DNA of 64,000 nt, taken from Actinomyces sp. oral taxon 170 str. F0386 (lineage in GTDB: Bacteria; Actinomycetota; Actinomycetes; Actinomycetales; Actinomycetaceae). How positions within the stretch are numbered: the first letter of the stretch is position 1; every line of letters starts with the position of its first letter. A program made the translations under genes and the position numbers. The notes beneath the pieces are model-generated. The model ran no database searches, was not told the DNA's origin, and saw only the letters and a list, made by a program, of their open reading frames with translations. The DNA is taken from assembly GCF_000195595.1 (NCBI RefSeq), contig NZ_GL882544.1, positions 310,001 through 374,000 on the forward strand, given 5' to 3'. Positions 29,695 through 38,191 of this stretch are shown piece by piece.

Positions 29695-30066
29695 ATGACC
29701 GTCACCGGCCCCGACTTCATCGCCCTGCAGGTGAGCGACCTCGAGCGTTCCGCGGAGTTCTACGAGAACGCCCTGGGACTGCGACGCGCCCCGGCCTCAC
29801 CTCCTGGCGCCGTCCTCTTCGCCACAACGCCGATCCCCTTCGCGGTGCGCGAGCCCCTGCCCGGAGTTGATCTCTCCGAGGCTCCCCGTCCCGGTCTCGG
29901 GGTGGCGCTCTGGCTGCACTGCGACGCGGTTCAGGAGCTGCACGACTCGCTCGAGGCCTCAGGAGCTGCGATCCTGGCCGATCCCGCTCCCAGCCCCTTC
30001 GGCCTGACGTTCACCTTCGCCGATCCGGACGGCTACGCCATGACCGTTCACGAGAAGGGGTCGTAA
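29695..30066 (+). CDS. VOC-family (glyoxalase/bleomycin-resistance-like) protein
   Basis: A 123-residue vicinal-oxygen-chelate fold protein. It has the repeat start FIALQVSDLERSAEFYENAL and the terminal metal-ligand strand TFTFADPDGYAMTVHEK. Members include glyoxalases, dioxygenases and antibiotic-binding proteins. AGGAG precedes the ATG by about seven bases. Divergent from marR and likely induced by its ligand, so a detoxification role is plausible. Confidence 0.88.
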   Translation: MTVTGPDFIALQVSDLERSAEFYENALGLRRAPASPPGAVLFATTPIPFAVREPLPGVDLSEAPRPGLGVALWLHCDAVQELHDSLEASGAAILADPAPSPFGLTFTFADPDGYAMTVHEKGS

Positions 30067-30173
30067 CCAGAGCCGTTCACGCCGGCGAGTGACCGAGTGA
30101 GCACTGGCGGCCACACCGGCCACTCGTCGGCATGCAGGCCGAACCCGACACGACAGGAAGAAAGGACAACACG

Positions 30174-30632
30174 ATGAGGTACTGGCTTGGCATCGCTTCA
30201 AAGGATCATGTGGCTCTGGGCGTGGCCGACGGGTTCTGCCAGCTGTGCCACGGCAAGAAGGCACCACTTCAACGTATGCGACGAGGCGACTACATCCTCT
30301 ACTACTCGCCGAAGCAGGAGTTCAGGTCGAACCACCCCTGCCAGGCGATCACCGCCTGCGGAGTGGTCGCTGGAGACGGGGTCTACCGGCACGAGATGTT
30401 TCCCGGTTTTGTTCCGTATCGACGCGACATCAAGTGGCAGACTCCGGTCCGCGAGGTGCCGCTTGACGTCCTGCGCACCCTGCCGGGCTGGAGCGACGTA
30501 GCACCAAAACTGCGTTTTGGTCATGTGGAGCTGCCACCCGAGCTGTTCCAGGCGATCCAGGAGTACATGCTGTCGGACGACGAAAGCGCTCAAGCGTCTG
30601 CACCCTCCCAGACACGTCTGATGCTGCCCTAG
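30174..30632 (+). CDS. EVE-domain protein (UPF0310)
   Basis: A 152-residue protein of the EVE family, a PUA-like fold thought to bind modified bases. Family features are the start RYWLGIASKDHVALGVADGF, the block GDYILYYSPKQ and the end PKLRFGHVELPPELFQAI. The ATG at 30174 follows an AAAGGA site. EVE proteins occur alone or with modification-dependent restriction systems; no such partner is seen here. The 229 bases downstream (30633-30861) contain nothing I can identify. Confidence 0.88.
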   Translation: MRYWLGIASKDHVALGVADGFCQLCHGKKAPLQRMRRGDYILYYSPKQEFRSNHPCQAITACGVVAGDGVYRHEMFPGFVPYRRDIKWQTPVREVPLDVLRTLPGWSDVAPKLRFGHVELPPELFQAIQEYMLSDDESAQASAPSQTRLMLP

Positions 30633-30861
30633 ATGGCGGGCGCTCAAGACGGCCATCGCCGGTATCCGACGTCCGCCTTCATCTCTTCAACGGTTCCCAC
30701 CGCTGTGCGAGGGCTGATCCTGGTACGGCGACAGAGGCCGGGAGTACCCCGCCTGCTGCGACATCTGCTTTTGAGCCAGACGGACGGCACGGCAGGGATT
30801 CCTCCGGTTGTGGATGCAACGTTTTTCCATCCACCCGGCGCTTGGATCGACGAGCACAGAC

Positions 30862-32136
30862 TCACTGGGTCAGGGCACGGGTGACGGTGTCTGCCATGAG
30901 GCGGCCGCGCAGGGTGAGGACCGCCCGGCCCTTCGAGGCAGCGCCGTCATCGAGGAGCCCATCGGCTACGAGACCCGCCACCACGGGCACCAGGTGCGAC
31001 GGAGTGGCGCCGACGTCATCGAGCGGGCCGTCTGACGGGCCGCTGAGGCTCGCCAGCGCGATGCCCTCTCGCAGGCGGATGCTCAGCATGATCCGCTCCA
31101 GCTCACGGGAACCGGCGTCGATGACCTCGTGCCCGGCCACGGGCAGGTGGCCGGTGGAGATCTGCCCGGCCCAGGCGACCGGGTGCTTGGTGTTCCACAG
31201 GCGCACGTCGCCCAGGTGGGAGTGGGCTCCAGGCCCGCCGCCCCACCAGTCCCAGTCGAGCCAGTAGGCCTGGTTGTGGCGGCACTCGGCGCCCGGACGC
31301 GCCCAGTTGGAGATCTCGTACCACTCGTAGCCGGCCTGGCGCAGGGAGGCGTCGGCCATCTCGTATTTGGTGGCCTCGTCGTCATCCTCGGGCATCGGCA
31401 GCTCGCCACGGCGGACCTGACTCCACATCCTGGTGCCCTCCTCGATGACCAGGGCGTAGACGCTCACGTGGTCCGGGCCGATCTGGGTCACCGCGTCCAG
31501 GGAGCGTTGCCAGTCCTCCAGGGACTCCCCTGGCGCCCCGTAGATGAGGTCCAGGGAGGTGCTGAGGCCCGCCCGCCGTGCCCAGTCCACCACGCGCGGC
31601 ACCCGGGCGGGCTCGTGGGTGCGCTCCAGGACCTTCAGCACGTGGGGCACGGCCGACTGCATCCCGAAAGAGACCCGGGTGAAGCCACCTTCCGCCAGGG
31701 CGGCCAGCCCCGCCTCGTCCACGGAGTCGGGGTTGGCCTCCGTGGTCACCTCCGCGTCCGGTGCAAGGCCGAAGCACTCGCGCACGAGGTCCAGCATGGT
31801 CACCAGGTCGGAGGCGGGCAGCATGGTAGGTGTTCCCCCACCCACGAAGACGGTCTGGGCCGGGCGTACCGGCAGGCCCGCAGAGTCCATGGCGCTGCGT
31901 GCAGCGCGCAACTCGCCGGCGAGCGTGCCCACGAAGTCCTTGGCCGAGGCGCCCTGCCCCATGGTCAGGTTCGTGTAGGTGTTGAAGTCGCAGTAGCCGC
32001 AACGCACCCGACAGTAGGGCACGTGAAGGTACACCGAGAACGGGCGCTCGCTCCCATTCGGCGCGGGCGCGACCGCCTGCTGCGGCAGCTCCCCCATGCC
32101 TGGCAGGGGCGAGCCCACCGGCTGTGCCGGACTCAT
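30862..32136 (-). CDS. hemW: Radical SAM heme chaperone HemW
   Basis: A 424-residue radical-SAM protein related to oxygen-independent coproporphyrinogen oxidase. The cluster motif CRVRCGYC (Cys42, Cys46, Cys49) lies in LHVPYCRVRCGYCDFNTYT, followed by FVGGGTPTMLP. This CxxxCxxC arrangement with a C-terminal HemW domain is the heme-chaperone type rather than true HemN. Its place between lepA and hrcA is the normal actinobacterial order. The ATG overlaps the upstream MFS stop by four bases. Confidence 0.92.
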   Translation of the reverse strand: MSPAQPVGSPLPGMGELPQQAVAPAPNGSERPFSVYLHVPYCRVRCGYCDFNTYTNLTMGQGASAKDFVGTLAGELRAARSAMDSAGLPVRPAQTVFVGGGTPTMLPASDLVTMLDLVRECFGLAPDAEVTTEANPDSVDEAGLAALAEGGFTRVSFGMQSAVPHVLKVLERTHEPARVPRVVDWARRAGLSTSLDLIYGAPGESLEDWQRSLDAVTQIGPDHVSVYALVIEEGTRMWSQVRRGELPMPEDDDEATKYEMADASLRQAGYEWYEISNWARPGAECRHNQAYWLDWDWWGGGPGAHSHLGDVRLWNTKHPVAWAGQISTGHLPVAGHEVIDAGSRELERIMLSIRLREGIALASLSGPSDGPLDDVGATPSHLVPVVAGLVADGLLDDGAASKGRAVLTLRGRLMADTVTRALTQ

Positions 32137-33446
32137 GCGTTTCCGCCTCGATCCTCGGCCCGCTCGCCGTCCTCCAGGACACCGGCCGGGACGACTCGCT
32201 CACCTCTGGCGGGCTCGCCCGTGCGGGCCGCGATCTGGGCGCACACGGTCATAAGCACCAGAACCCCCGTCACCATGGCGAAAGGGGCCACCCAGCCCCC
32301 GCTGCGCTCATGGACCCAGCCCATCACCACGGGTCCCACCGCGGCCACGCAGTAGCCGGTTGTCTGGATGACAGCGGTGGTCCGACGGTTCTCGTCGACC
32401 GATTCCGAGCGGCGGATGACCAAGGTGAACAGGGCGGCGAAGAATGCTCCCTGCGCGATGCCGGAGAGCATGCAGGGCACCAGCCAGTAGCCGGGAGCCA
32501 CCGCGAGGCAGATCGGCAGCGTCAACCAGCAGGCGCAGATGACACCGAGTACCCGGCCGGCCGGCCACCGCAGTGCCTCGAACATCACCGGGACCAGCAG
32601 GGGCCCCACGATTCCCAGCAGGGAGAACACGGAGGCGGCCACGCCCGCGCCGGCCTCGCTCATGGCGAGCTCGTCGACCAGGGCCGTGGGCAGCCATCCC
32701 GCGATCGCGTAGTAGGAGAAGGTCTGGGCGGCGAAGGCCACGGCCATCACCCAGGTCAGGGGGCGTTTCCAGACGGCGGGGCCGGACGACGTCGGACGGA
32801 CCAGGGCTCTCTCCGTCACCCAGGAGGACATGCCCGATCGCTCCCGCAGGCTCTGCCGGGGTGTCTGGCTGCCGGGAGGGAAGACCCACAGCCACATGGC
32901 GCCGGCCAGCAGGACCGGGACCGCGGTCCAGGCCGCGGCCGAGCCCTGCCAGCCGATGACAAGGGCCAGTGGCACGGCCAGGGCCGTGGCGGCGGTGACG
33001 ATGACGTTGCAGGTTGACGAGTACAGGCCGGTCATCAGCGCCGTGCGGTGCCAGAAGTCGCGGCCGATGACCATGGGAGCCACCAGGTTGCCCACCGTCA
33101 GACCCGCCCCGATGATGACGGTTCCGGCGAAGGCCGCCCAGGTCGTTCCGGCCGAGCGCAGCAGCGCCCCGGCCAGAGCCATGGTCAGGGTGAGCAGGCC
33201 TGCGGTGTTGACGCCGAGACGACGCACTACGAGCGAGGCCACCGGGGTGAGCAGTCCGAAGCACAGGATGGGCACCGAGGTCAGCGCGCCGCGTGCCACC
33301 TCCCCCAAACCCAGGTCCCGCCCCAGGCGCGTCAGCAAGGGCGGGATGACGCCGACCGGCGCCCGTAGCACCGCGCAGAACCCGAGGAAGCCGACGACGA
33401 TGAGCATGAGCCAGCCGCGGCGGGGCAGCCTGGCGGCTGCGCTCAC
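32133..33446 (-). CDS. MFS transporter, CynX/NimT family
   Basis: A 437-residue transporter with about 12 hydrophobic segments. The opening (GFCAVLRAPVGVIPPLLTRL) and the helix-4 region (AGLTVGNLVAPMVIGRDF) match the cyanate/nitroimidazole (CynX/NimT) branch of the major facilitator superfamily. The substrate is unknown. It starts with GTG overlapping the trmB stop (GTGA) and its stop overlaps hemW, so trmB, this gene and hemW form one coupled unit. Confidence 0.88.
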   Translation of the reverse strand: MSAAARLPRRGWLMLIVVGFLGFCAVLRAPVGVIPPLLTRLGRDLGLGEVARGALTSVPILCFGLLTPVASLVVRRLGVNTAGLLTLTMALAGALLRSAGTTWAAFAGTVIIGAGLTVGNLVAPMVIGRDFWHRTALMTGLYSSTCNVIVTAATALAVPLALVIGWQGSAAAWTAVPVLLAGAMWLWVFPPGSQTPRQSLRERSGMSSWVTERALVRPTSSGPAVWKRPLTWVMAVAFAAQTFSYYAIAGWLPTALVDELAMSEAGAGVAASVFSLLGIVGPLLVPVMFEALRWPAGRVLGVICACWLTLPICLAVAPGYWLVPCMLSGIAQGAFFAALFTLVIRRSESVDENRRTTAVIQTTGYCVAAVGPVVMGWVHERSGGWVAPFAMVTGVLVLMTVCAQIAARTGEPARGERVVPAGVLEDGERAEDRGGNA

Positions 33447-34453
33447 GGCCGGTCCGCCGGGTGGAGCAGGCCGTCGCCTCGACCCTCTTGCAAGCGCCAG
33501 GGCTGGGACTCCAGGTGGTCCCAGGCCTGCCCCTCCGCCTCCAGCCGCTCCAGCATGGAGGCGCCCCGTTCGGGGATCCAGGCCACCTCGGTACGCACGG
33601 CGGTCAGGTCACGGATCGTGCGCCCGGCATCCAGCCCCCGCTGCTCGAAGCGGGTCATGACTCGCCCCTCGTAGCGAGGCGACCAGCCACCGCGCACGCC
33701 CGCCGGGGACCCCGGGTCCAGACCGTTGCCCAGGCTCCCCTCCTCGGCGGCCTCGACCCCCAGGTCGGGGCGGGCGCCGGCGTCGTCGTGCCGGAAGTAG
33801 GGCAGGGTCGCGTCAGGCCGCAGGCCGGTGGGCAGCGCCGCCACGTCCTCTATGACGTCGCGCATCTGCCAGGCGTAGTCGGCCCAGTCGGTGGCCAGGC
33901 GCCACACGCCGCCGGGACGCAGTACCCGCGCCACCGAATCGGCGAAGGCAGTGGTCACCAGGCGGCGCTTGCGGTGACGGGGCTTGCGCCAGGGGTCGGG
34001 GAAGAACACCCACACCTCGCTGGCGCAGGACACCGGCAGGGCCGTGGCCAGCAGCTGGGAGGCGTCGGCGGGAACGACACGCACGTTGTGCAGGCCCTGA
34101 CGGTGGATCGAGGTCACCAGCCGGGCGATCGCGGTCTCCCAGACCTCCACCGCCAGGTAGTCCGCACCCGGGTGGGCGGCCGCGTGAGCCAGCAGCGCCT
34201 CGCCGCTGCCCGAGCCGACCTCGACGATCAGCGGCCGCACCTGACCCACGTGCCCGAAGAGCCGGTCCGGCTCGAGGCGGAAGCTCGGGGACACGGTGCG
34301 TACGGCGTCGGCGCGTGGCACGTTGACGACGTAGCGGGGGCCGAGCTCGGCCAGGGCCTCGGCCTGGACGGGGCGCAGCCTGCCGCCGGCGCGTGAGAAG
34401 GAGCGCACCCGCGAGTGGATGGCGTGGGAGCGGGGCGGGTGGTGCTGAGCCAT
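33443..34453 (-). CDS. trmB: tRNA (guanine-N7-)-methyltransferase
   Basis: A class I SAM-dependent methyltransferase (336 aa) that makes m7G46 in tRNA. The SAM motif is PLIVEVGSGSGEALL, and the active-site block reads VWVFFPDPWRKPRHRKRRLV, a hallmark of TrmB. N- and C-terminal extensions make it longer than the ~220-residue enteric enzyme, as is usual in Actinobacteria. It is the first gene of a coupled set with the MFS and hemW genes. Confidence 0.93.
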   Translation of the reverse strand: MAQHHPPRSHAIHSRVRSFSRAGGRLRPVQAEALAELGPRYVVNVPRADAVRTVSPSFRLEPDRLFGHVGQVRPLIVEVGSGSGEALLAHAAAHPGADYLAVEVWETAIARLVTSIHRQGLHNVRVVPADASQLLATALPVSCASEVWVFFPDPWRKPRHRKRRLVTTAFADSVARVLRPGGVWRLATDWADYAWQMRDVIEDVAALPTGLRPDATLPYFRHDDAGARPDLGVEAAEEGSLGNGLDPGSPAGVRGGWSPRYEGRVMTRFEQRGLDAGRTIRDLTAVRTEVAWIPERGASMLERLEAEGQAWDHLESQPWRLQEGRGDGLLHPADRP

Positions 34454-34528
34454 ACGGGCCTTGGGTCCTTTACTTCTGTGACGTCTCGATACCGTCTGCC
34501 TGGTGCCGTCCGGTGCTGAGCAGCACCG

Positions 34529-35353
34529 TCAGCCGACCTGCTCGTGGGCGGCAGCGCGCACGTACTTCTTGGTGAAGGGCGCGATGACGCAGTTGCCGAA
34601 GATCTCGGAGTTGAGCAGCCCCTGGGCGTCGCGCGGGTCGTGGTGGGCGAACCAGCGTCGGCAGGTGACCCGGTGGCCCGGGGAAGCGACCACGCGTACC
34701 TCGTCACCAGCCTGCACCGCGCCCTCATTGAGTACCGCCAGGTAGACACCCACCCGGTTTCGCGCGGAGAAGACCTCCACCCAGTCCGCCCGGCCCACAC
34801 CACGGGCGAAGGTGGCGCACGGGTTGCGCACGCCGGTCACCCTGACCCGCACTCCTCCGGCGGCCGGGTCGCCGATGGACAGGATCGCGCCGATCTCAAC
34901 GTCGTCGATATCACCCTCGATGAGGAGGTTCTCCCCCAGCCGGCCCGGCTCGATACCGCCCAGGACCTGCGACCAGTGGCGCTGCTCGGAGGCGCTCATG
35001 ACGTAGAGGGCCTTGTCAGTGCCGCCGTGGTGGGCGCGATCCCCATGCTCATCAATGACGATCCCGGTCCGGCCGACCTCGACCGGGCCGTCGACGGCGC
35101 CCTTGTGGATCGCTGAGACGCCCGCCGGGCCGGCATCGGGCCGCAGCCGCCGGACGGCGCACACGGCGCTGACGGTTCCCACCAGGTCGCCGTCGTGGAA
35201 CGGGGAGGGTTCGTCATGGTGACGGCCGTCGGCGCCGGCGTGCGGCTCGCCCAGGACCCGGGCCAGCTCGCGGGTGAGGACCAGGCCGGAACCGTCGTCG
35301 CTCAATGCCGACTCAACCGTGCTCTCCGTGTTCTTCCCTGCCATCTCAGCCAT
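34529..35353 (-). CDS. MOSC-domain protein (YiiM-like)
   Basis: A protein of about 274 residues with a MOSC sulfur-carrier domain: VSAIHKGAVDGPVEVGRTGI, GRLGENLLIEG and TGVRNPCATFARG, the last with the conserved cysteine. YiiM-type proteins are linked to molybdenum-cofactor-dependent detoxification of N-hydroxylated compounds. The ATG at 35353 has AAGGATGG nine bases upstream; the ATG at 35365 is the alternative and has poor spacing. No molybdenum genes are nearby. Confidence 0.85.
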   Translation of the reverse strand: MAEMAGKNTESTVESALSDDGSGLVLTRELARVLGEPHAGADGRHHDEPSPFHDGDLVGTVSAVCAVRRLRPDAGPAGVSAIHKGAVDGPVEVGRTGIVIDEHGDRAHHGGTDKALYVMSASEQRHWSQVLGGIEPGRLGENLLIEGDIDDVEIGAILSIGDPAAGGVRVRVTGVRNPCATFARGVGRADWVEVFSARNRVGVYLAVLNEGAVQAGDEVRVVASPGHRVTCRRWFAHHDPRDAQGLLNSEIFGNCVIAPFTKKYVRAAAHEQVG

Positions 35354-35430
35354 GTCGGTACCCATCCTTCCCTGGTCCGCACGTCCTTGCCTTGAGTCGT
35401 CCTGTGCCCGTACCTGCCTGCCGCTCGCCG

Positions 35431-37314
35431 CTACTTGCCGGGCTTGGCACCGGTGGGCGTGTCCGCGCCGAGGGCCGCGATGAAGGCCTCCTGGGGGACC
35501 TCGACCCGACCGATGGCCTTCATGCGCTTCTTGCCCTCCTTCTGCTTCTCCAACAGCTTGCGCTTACGGGTGATGTCGCCGCCGTAGCACTTGGCGAGCA
35601 TGTCCTTGCGCAGGGCCCGGATGGTCTCGCGGGCGATGACCCGGGTGCCGATCGCCGCCTGCACGGGCACCTCGAACTGCTGGCGCGGGATGAGGTCCTT
35701 GAGACGCTTGGTCATCATGACGCCGTAGGAGTAGGCCGAGTCGCGGTGGACGATGGCGCTGAAGGCGTCCACCTTGTCCCCGTTGAGCAGGATATCGACC
35801 TTGACCAGGTTGGCGTCCTGGGAGCCGTCGGCCTCATAGTCCAGGGAGGCGTAACCGCGGGTGCGCGACTTCAGGGCGTCGAAGAAGTCGAAGACGATCT
35901 CCGCCAGCGGCAGCACGTAGTGCATCTCCACGCGGGACTCGGAGAGGTAGTCCATACCCTGCATGGTGCCGCGGCGCGACTGGCACAGCTCCATGACCAT
36001 GCCCACGAACTCGCTGGGGGTCAGAATCGTGGCCCGCACGACCGGCTCGGAGACGGAAGCGACCTTCCCCTCGGGGAACTCGCTGGGGTTGGTCACCGTG
36101 TGCGTGGTGCGGTCCTCCATGGTCACCTCGTAGACCACGGAGGGGGCGGTGGAGATGATGTCCAGGTTGAACTCGCGCTCCAGGCGCTCGCGAATGATCT
36201 CCAGGTGCAGCAGGCCCAGGTAGCCGCAGCGGAAGCCGAAGCCCAGGGCCACCGAGGTCTCCGGCTCGTAGGTCAGGGCGGCGTCGTTGAGCTTGAGCTT
36301 GTCCAGGGCGTCACGCAGGACCGGGAAGTCCGAGCCGTCCACCGGGAACAGGCCGGAGAAGACCATGGGCTTGGGGTCCTGGTAGCCCGACAGCGGCTCG
36401 GCGGCCGGGGTCGCGGCGGAGGTGACCGTGTCACCGACCTTGGACTGGCGCACGTCCTTGACCCCGGTGATGAGGTAGCCGACCTCACCGGCCCCCAGGC
36501 CTGCCGACGGCGTGGGCTCAGGGCTGATGACGCCGATCTCCAACAGGTCGTGGACGGCCCCGGTGGAGAGCATCTCGATGCGCTCGCGGGGCTTGAGGGC
36601 GCCGTCGACGACGCGCACATAGGTGACCACGCCGCGGTAGGTGTCGTAGACGGAGTCGAAGATCATGGCGCGGGCCGGGGCACCGGGGTCACCGTGCGGG
36701 GCCGGGACGGTCTCGACGATCCGGTCGAGGAGCTCGGGCACGCCCTGGCCGGTCTTGCCGGAGACCTTGAGGACGTCGTCGACGTCGCAGCCGATGAGGG
36801 AGGCGATCTCCTCGGCGTGCTTCTCCGGCTCGGCGGCGGGCAGATCGATCTTGTTGAGGACCGGGATGATGGTCAGGTCCCCCTCGATGGCCATGTAGAG
36901 GTTGGCCAGCGTCTGGGCCTGGATGCCCTGGGCGGCGTCGACCAGAAGGACCGCTCCCTCGCAGGCGGCCAGGGAGCGGTTGACCTCGTAGGAGAAGTCG
37001 ACGTGCCCGGGGGTGTCGATCATGTTGAGGGCGTAGGCGCGCGTGACGCCGTCGTCGCCCTCGAGGGCCCAGGGCATGCGCACGGCCTGGGACTTGATGG
37101 TGATGCCGCGCTCGCGCTCGATGTCCATGCGGTCCAGGTACTGGGCGCGCATGTCACGGGGCTGGACGACGCCGGTGGCCTGAAGCATGCGGTCGGCCAG
37201 AGTGGACTTGCCATGGTCGATGTGCGCGATGATGCAGAAGTTGCGCAGCCGCGCCTGCTCGGTGGCGGCGGGCTGGACGCTGGTCATCTGCTCTGGTGTG
37301 GGGATCGGTGACAC
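35431..37314 (-). CDS. lepA: Elongation factor 4 (LepA)
   Basis: A ribosome-associated translational GTPase of about 627 residues. It has G1 AHIDHGKST (residues 30-38), [17 protein letters not shown]-Tu-like domains and the LepA-specific C-terminal domain ending [20 protein letters not shown]. The start chosen is the GTG at 37314, with AGGAA at good spacing; ATGs at 37341 and 37350 are in frame and possible. Together with rpsT, holA and hemW it marks the conserved actinobacterial backbone. Confidence 0.94.
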   Translation of the reverse strand: MSPIPTPEQMTSVQPAATEQARLRNFCIIAHIDHGKSTLADRMLQATGVVQPRDMRAQYLDRMDIERERGITIKSQAVRMPWALEGDDGVTRAYALNMIDTPGHVDFSYEVNRSLAACEGAVLLVDAAQGIQAQTLANLYMAIEGDLTIIPVLNKIDLPAAEPEKHAEEIASLIGCDVDDVLKVSGKTGQGVPELLDRIVETVPAPHGDPGAPARAMIFDSVYDTYRGVVTYVRVVDGALKPRERIEMLSTGAVHDLLEIGVISPEPTPSAGLGAGEVGYLITGVKDVRQSKVGDTVTSAATPAAEPLSGYQDPKPMVFSGLFPVDGSDFPVLRDALDKLKLNDAALTYEPETSVALGFGFRCGYLGLLHLEIIRERLEREFNLDIISTAPSVVYEVTMEDRTTHTVTNPSEFPEGKVASVSEPVVRATILTPSEFVGMVMELCQSRRGTMQGMDYLSESRVEMHYVLPLAEIVFDFFDALKSRTRGYASLDYEADGSQDANLVKVDILLNGDKVDAFSAIVHRDSAYSYGVMMTKRLKDLIPRQQFEVPVQAAIGTRVIARETIRALRKDMLAKCYGGDITRKRKLLEKQKEGKKRMKAIGRVEVPQEAFIAALGADTPTGAKPGK

Positions 37315-37504
37315 GGAGATCGGTTCCTGGCTCTTCCTCATATCTGGCATGGGTCTGGCCCAAGTGTCCCACGACGGCGCCCCGCCGCCCCAGCCCACCG
37401 GGCCCGCCCGCGGTGTGAGGTGCGGCCGCTCATTGATCCCCGTAGACGCAGGCACAGGCGACTCCACAACCGAGCACCGACCAGCTTAGGTTAACCTTCC
37501 TCAC

Positions 37505-37960
37505 ATGCTGGAATGGATCCACAGCCTGCCCTATCCGTGGGTGTTCCTGTTCTTCTGGTGCCTGGGCATGATGCGCTCGCACACCATGTACTGGATCGGC
37601 CGGGGCGTCACGGTGGGAACTGCGCACACCCGTTGGTCCTCGCTGCTCGAATCGCCCATGTACGCCCGCGCCCAGTCGTGGTCGGCCCGCTGGGGCGTGC
37701 TGGCCGTGCCGATGTCCTTCCTGACCGTCGGCCTGCAGAGCTTCATCCAGATCTCCGCGGGCGTGGCCCGCATGCCGCTGCGCCGCTACGTGGTGGCCAC
37801 AGCCGCCGGGGCGATCGTCTGGGCGGCCGTCTACACGACCATCGGCATGGCGATCGTGACGGCCTGGCTTACCGGCCCGATCGGCCGCATCGTCATCATC
37901 CTGGCCGCAGCGGCGCTGGTCGCGTTCATCGTGTTACGCCGCCTCGGCCGGCAGCCGTGA
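37505..37960 (+). CDS. DedA/SNARE-associated family membrane protein (short)
   Basis: A 151-residue protein with three or four hydrophobic segments. The C-terminal part (QSFIQISAGVARMPLRRYVVATAAGAIVWAAVY) matches the end of the DedA/VTT domain, with its conserved glycines and arginines. It lacks most of the N-terminal half of typical ~200-residue DedA proteins. The 10-base palindrome AGGTTAACCT (37488-37497) lies just before the ATG. Diverges from lepA; function unknown, possibly lipid scrambling. Confidence 0.75.
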   Translation: MLEWIHSLPYPWVFLFFWCLGMMRSHTMYWIGRGVTVGTAHTRWSSLLESPMYARAQSWSARWGVLAVPMSFLTVGLQSFIQISAGVARMPLRRYVVATAAGAIVWAAVYTTIGMAIVTAWLTGPIGRIVIILAAAALVAFIVLRRLGRQP

Positions 37961-38029
37961 TCAGTAACCCGTACGGCGGTCGGTAAGGCCGCTGGTGAGA
38001 CCGGTTTCGTCTCCTGGGGTCGGCAGGGT

Positions 38030-38035
38030 TAGAGT
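38030..38035 (+). promoter_or_regulatory. -10 box of the trp operon
   Basis: TAGAGT lies seven bases before the trpL ATG, giving a leaderless leader-peptide transcript. A TTTCGT 19 bases further upstream is a weak -35. Confidence 0.5.
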
Positions 38036-38042
38036 GACCGTC

Positions 38043-38108
38043 ATGACGACACGGCGCACGACCTGGTGGTGGCTCCCCTTGAGGCGAGCCACCATCCTGA
38101 CGCGCTAG
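38043..38108 (+). CDS. trpL: trp operon leader peptide (21 aa)
   Basis: A 21-codon frame reading MTTRRTTWWWLPL, then RRATILTR and TAG, with three consecutive Trp codons (38064-38072). It begins seven bases after the -10 box and lies 84 bases upstream of trpE. It is the sensor of a transcription-attenuation system that relaxes when charged tRNA-Trp is scarce. Confidence 0.9.
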   Translation: MTTRRTTWWWLPLRRATILTR

Positions 38109-38128
38109 GACGTACCGGCTCGCTCACC

Positions 38129-38162
38129 GCGGGCCCGCCCGACGCATGAGTGAGAGGCCCGC
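38129..38162 (+). promoter_or_regulatory. trp attenuator hairpin
   Basis: GCGGGCC (38129-38135) pairs with GGCCCGC (38156-38162) across a 20-base loop, between trpL and trpE. It is a candidate terminator or antiterminator arm; no U-run follows, so other pairings may matter. Confidence 0.45.
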
Positions 38163-38191
38163 CTGACCCACGATCTCAGGAAAGAGGCCCC

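Noticed and set aside
30633-30861. A possible small gene in the 229-bp gap after the EVE-domain gene.
   Set aside because: The only open frame is antisense, 73 codons, without a ribosome site or recognisable sequence.
35305-37311. A 668-codon plus-strand frame opposite lepA.
   Set aside because: Shadow of lepA; composition is low-complexity and the minus strand carries all LepA motifs.
37488-37497. AGGTTAACCT before the DedA-like gene as an iron-repressor (DtxR/IdeR) box.
   Set aside because: Only half of the 19-bp consensus is present and the downstream gene has no iron link; it may simply be part of the promoter.
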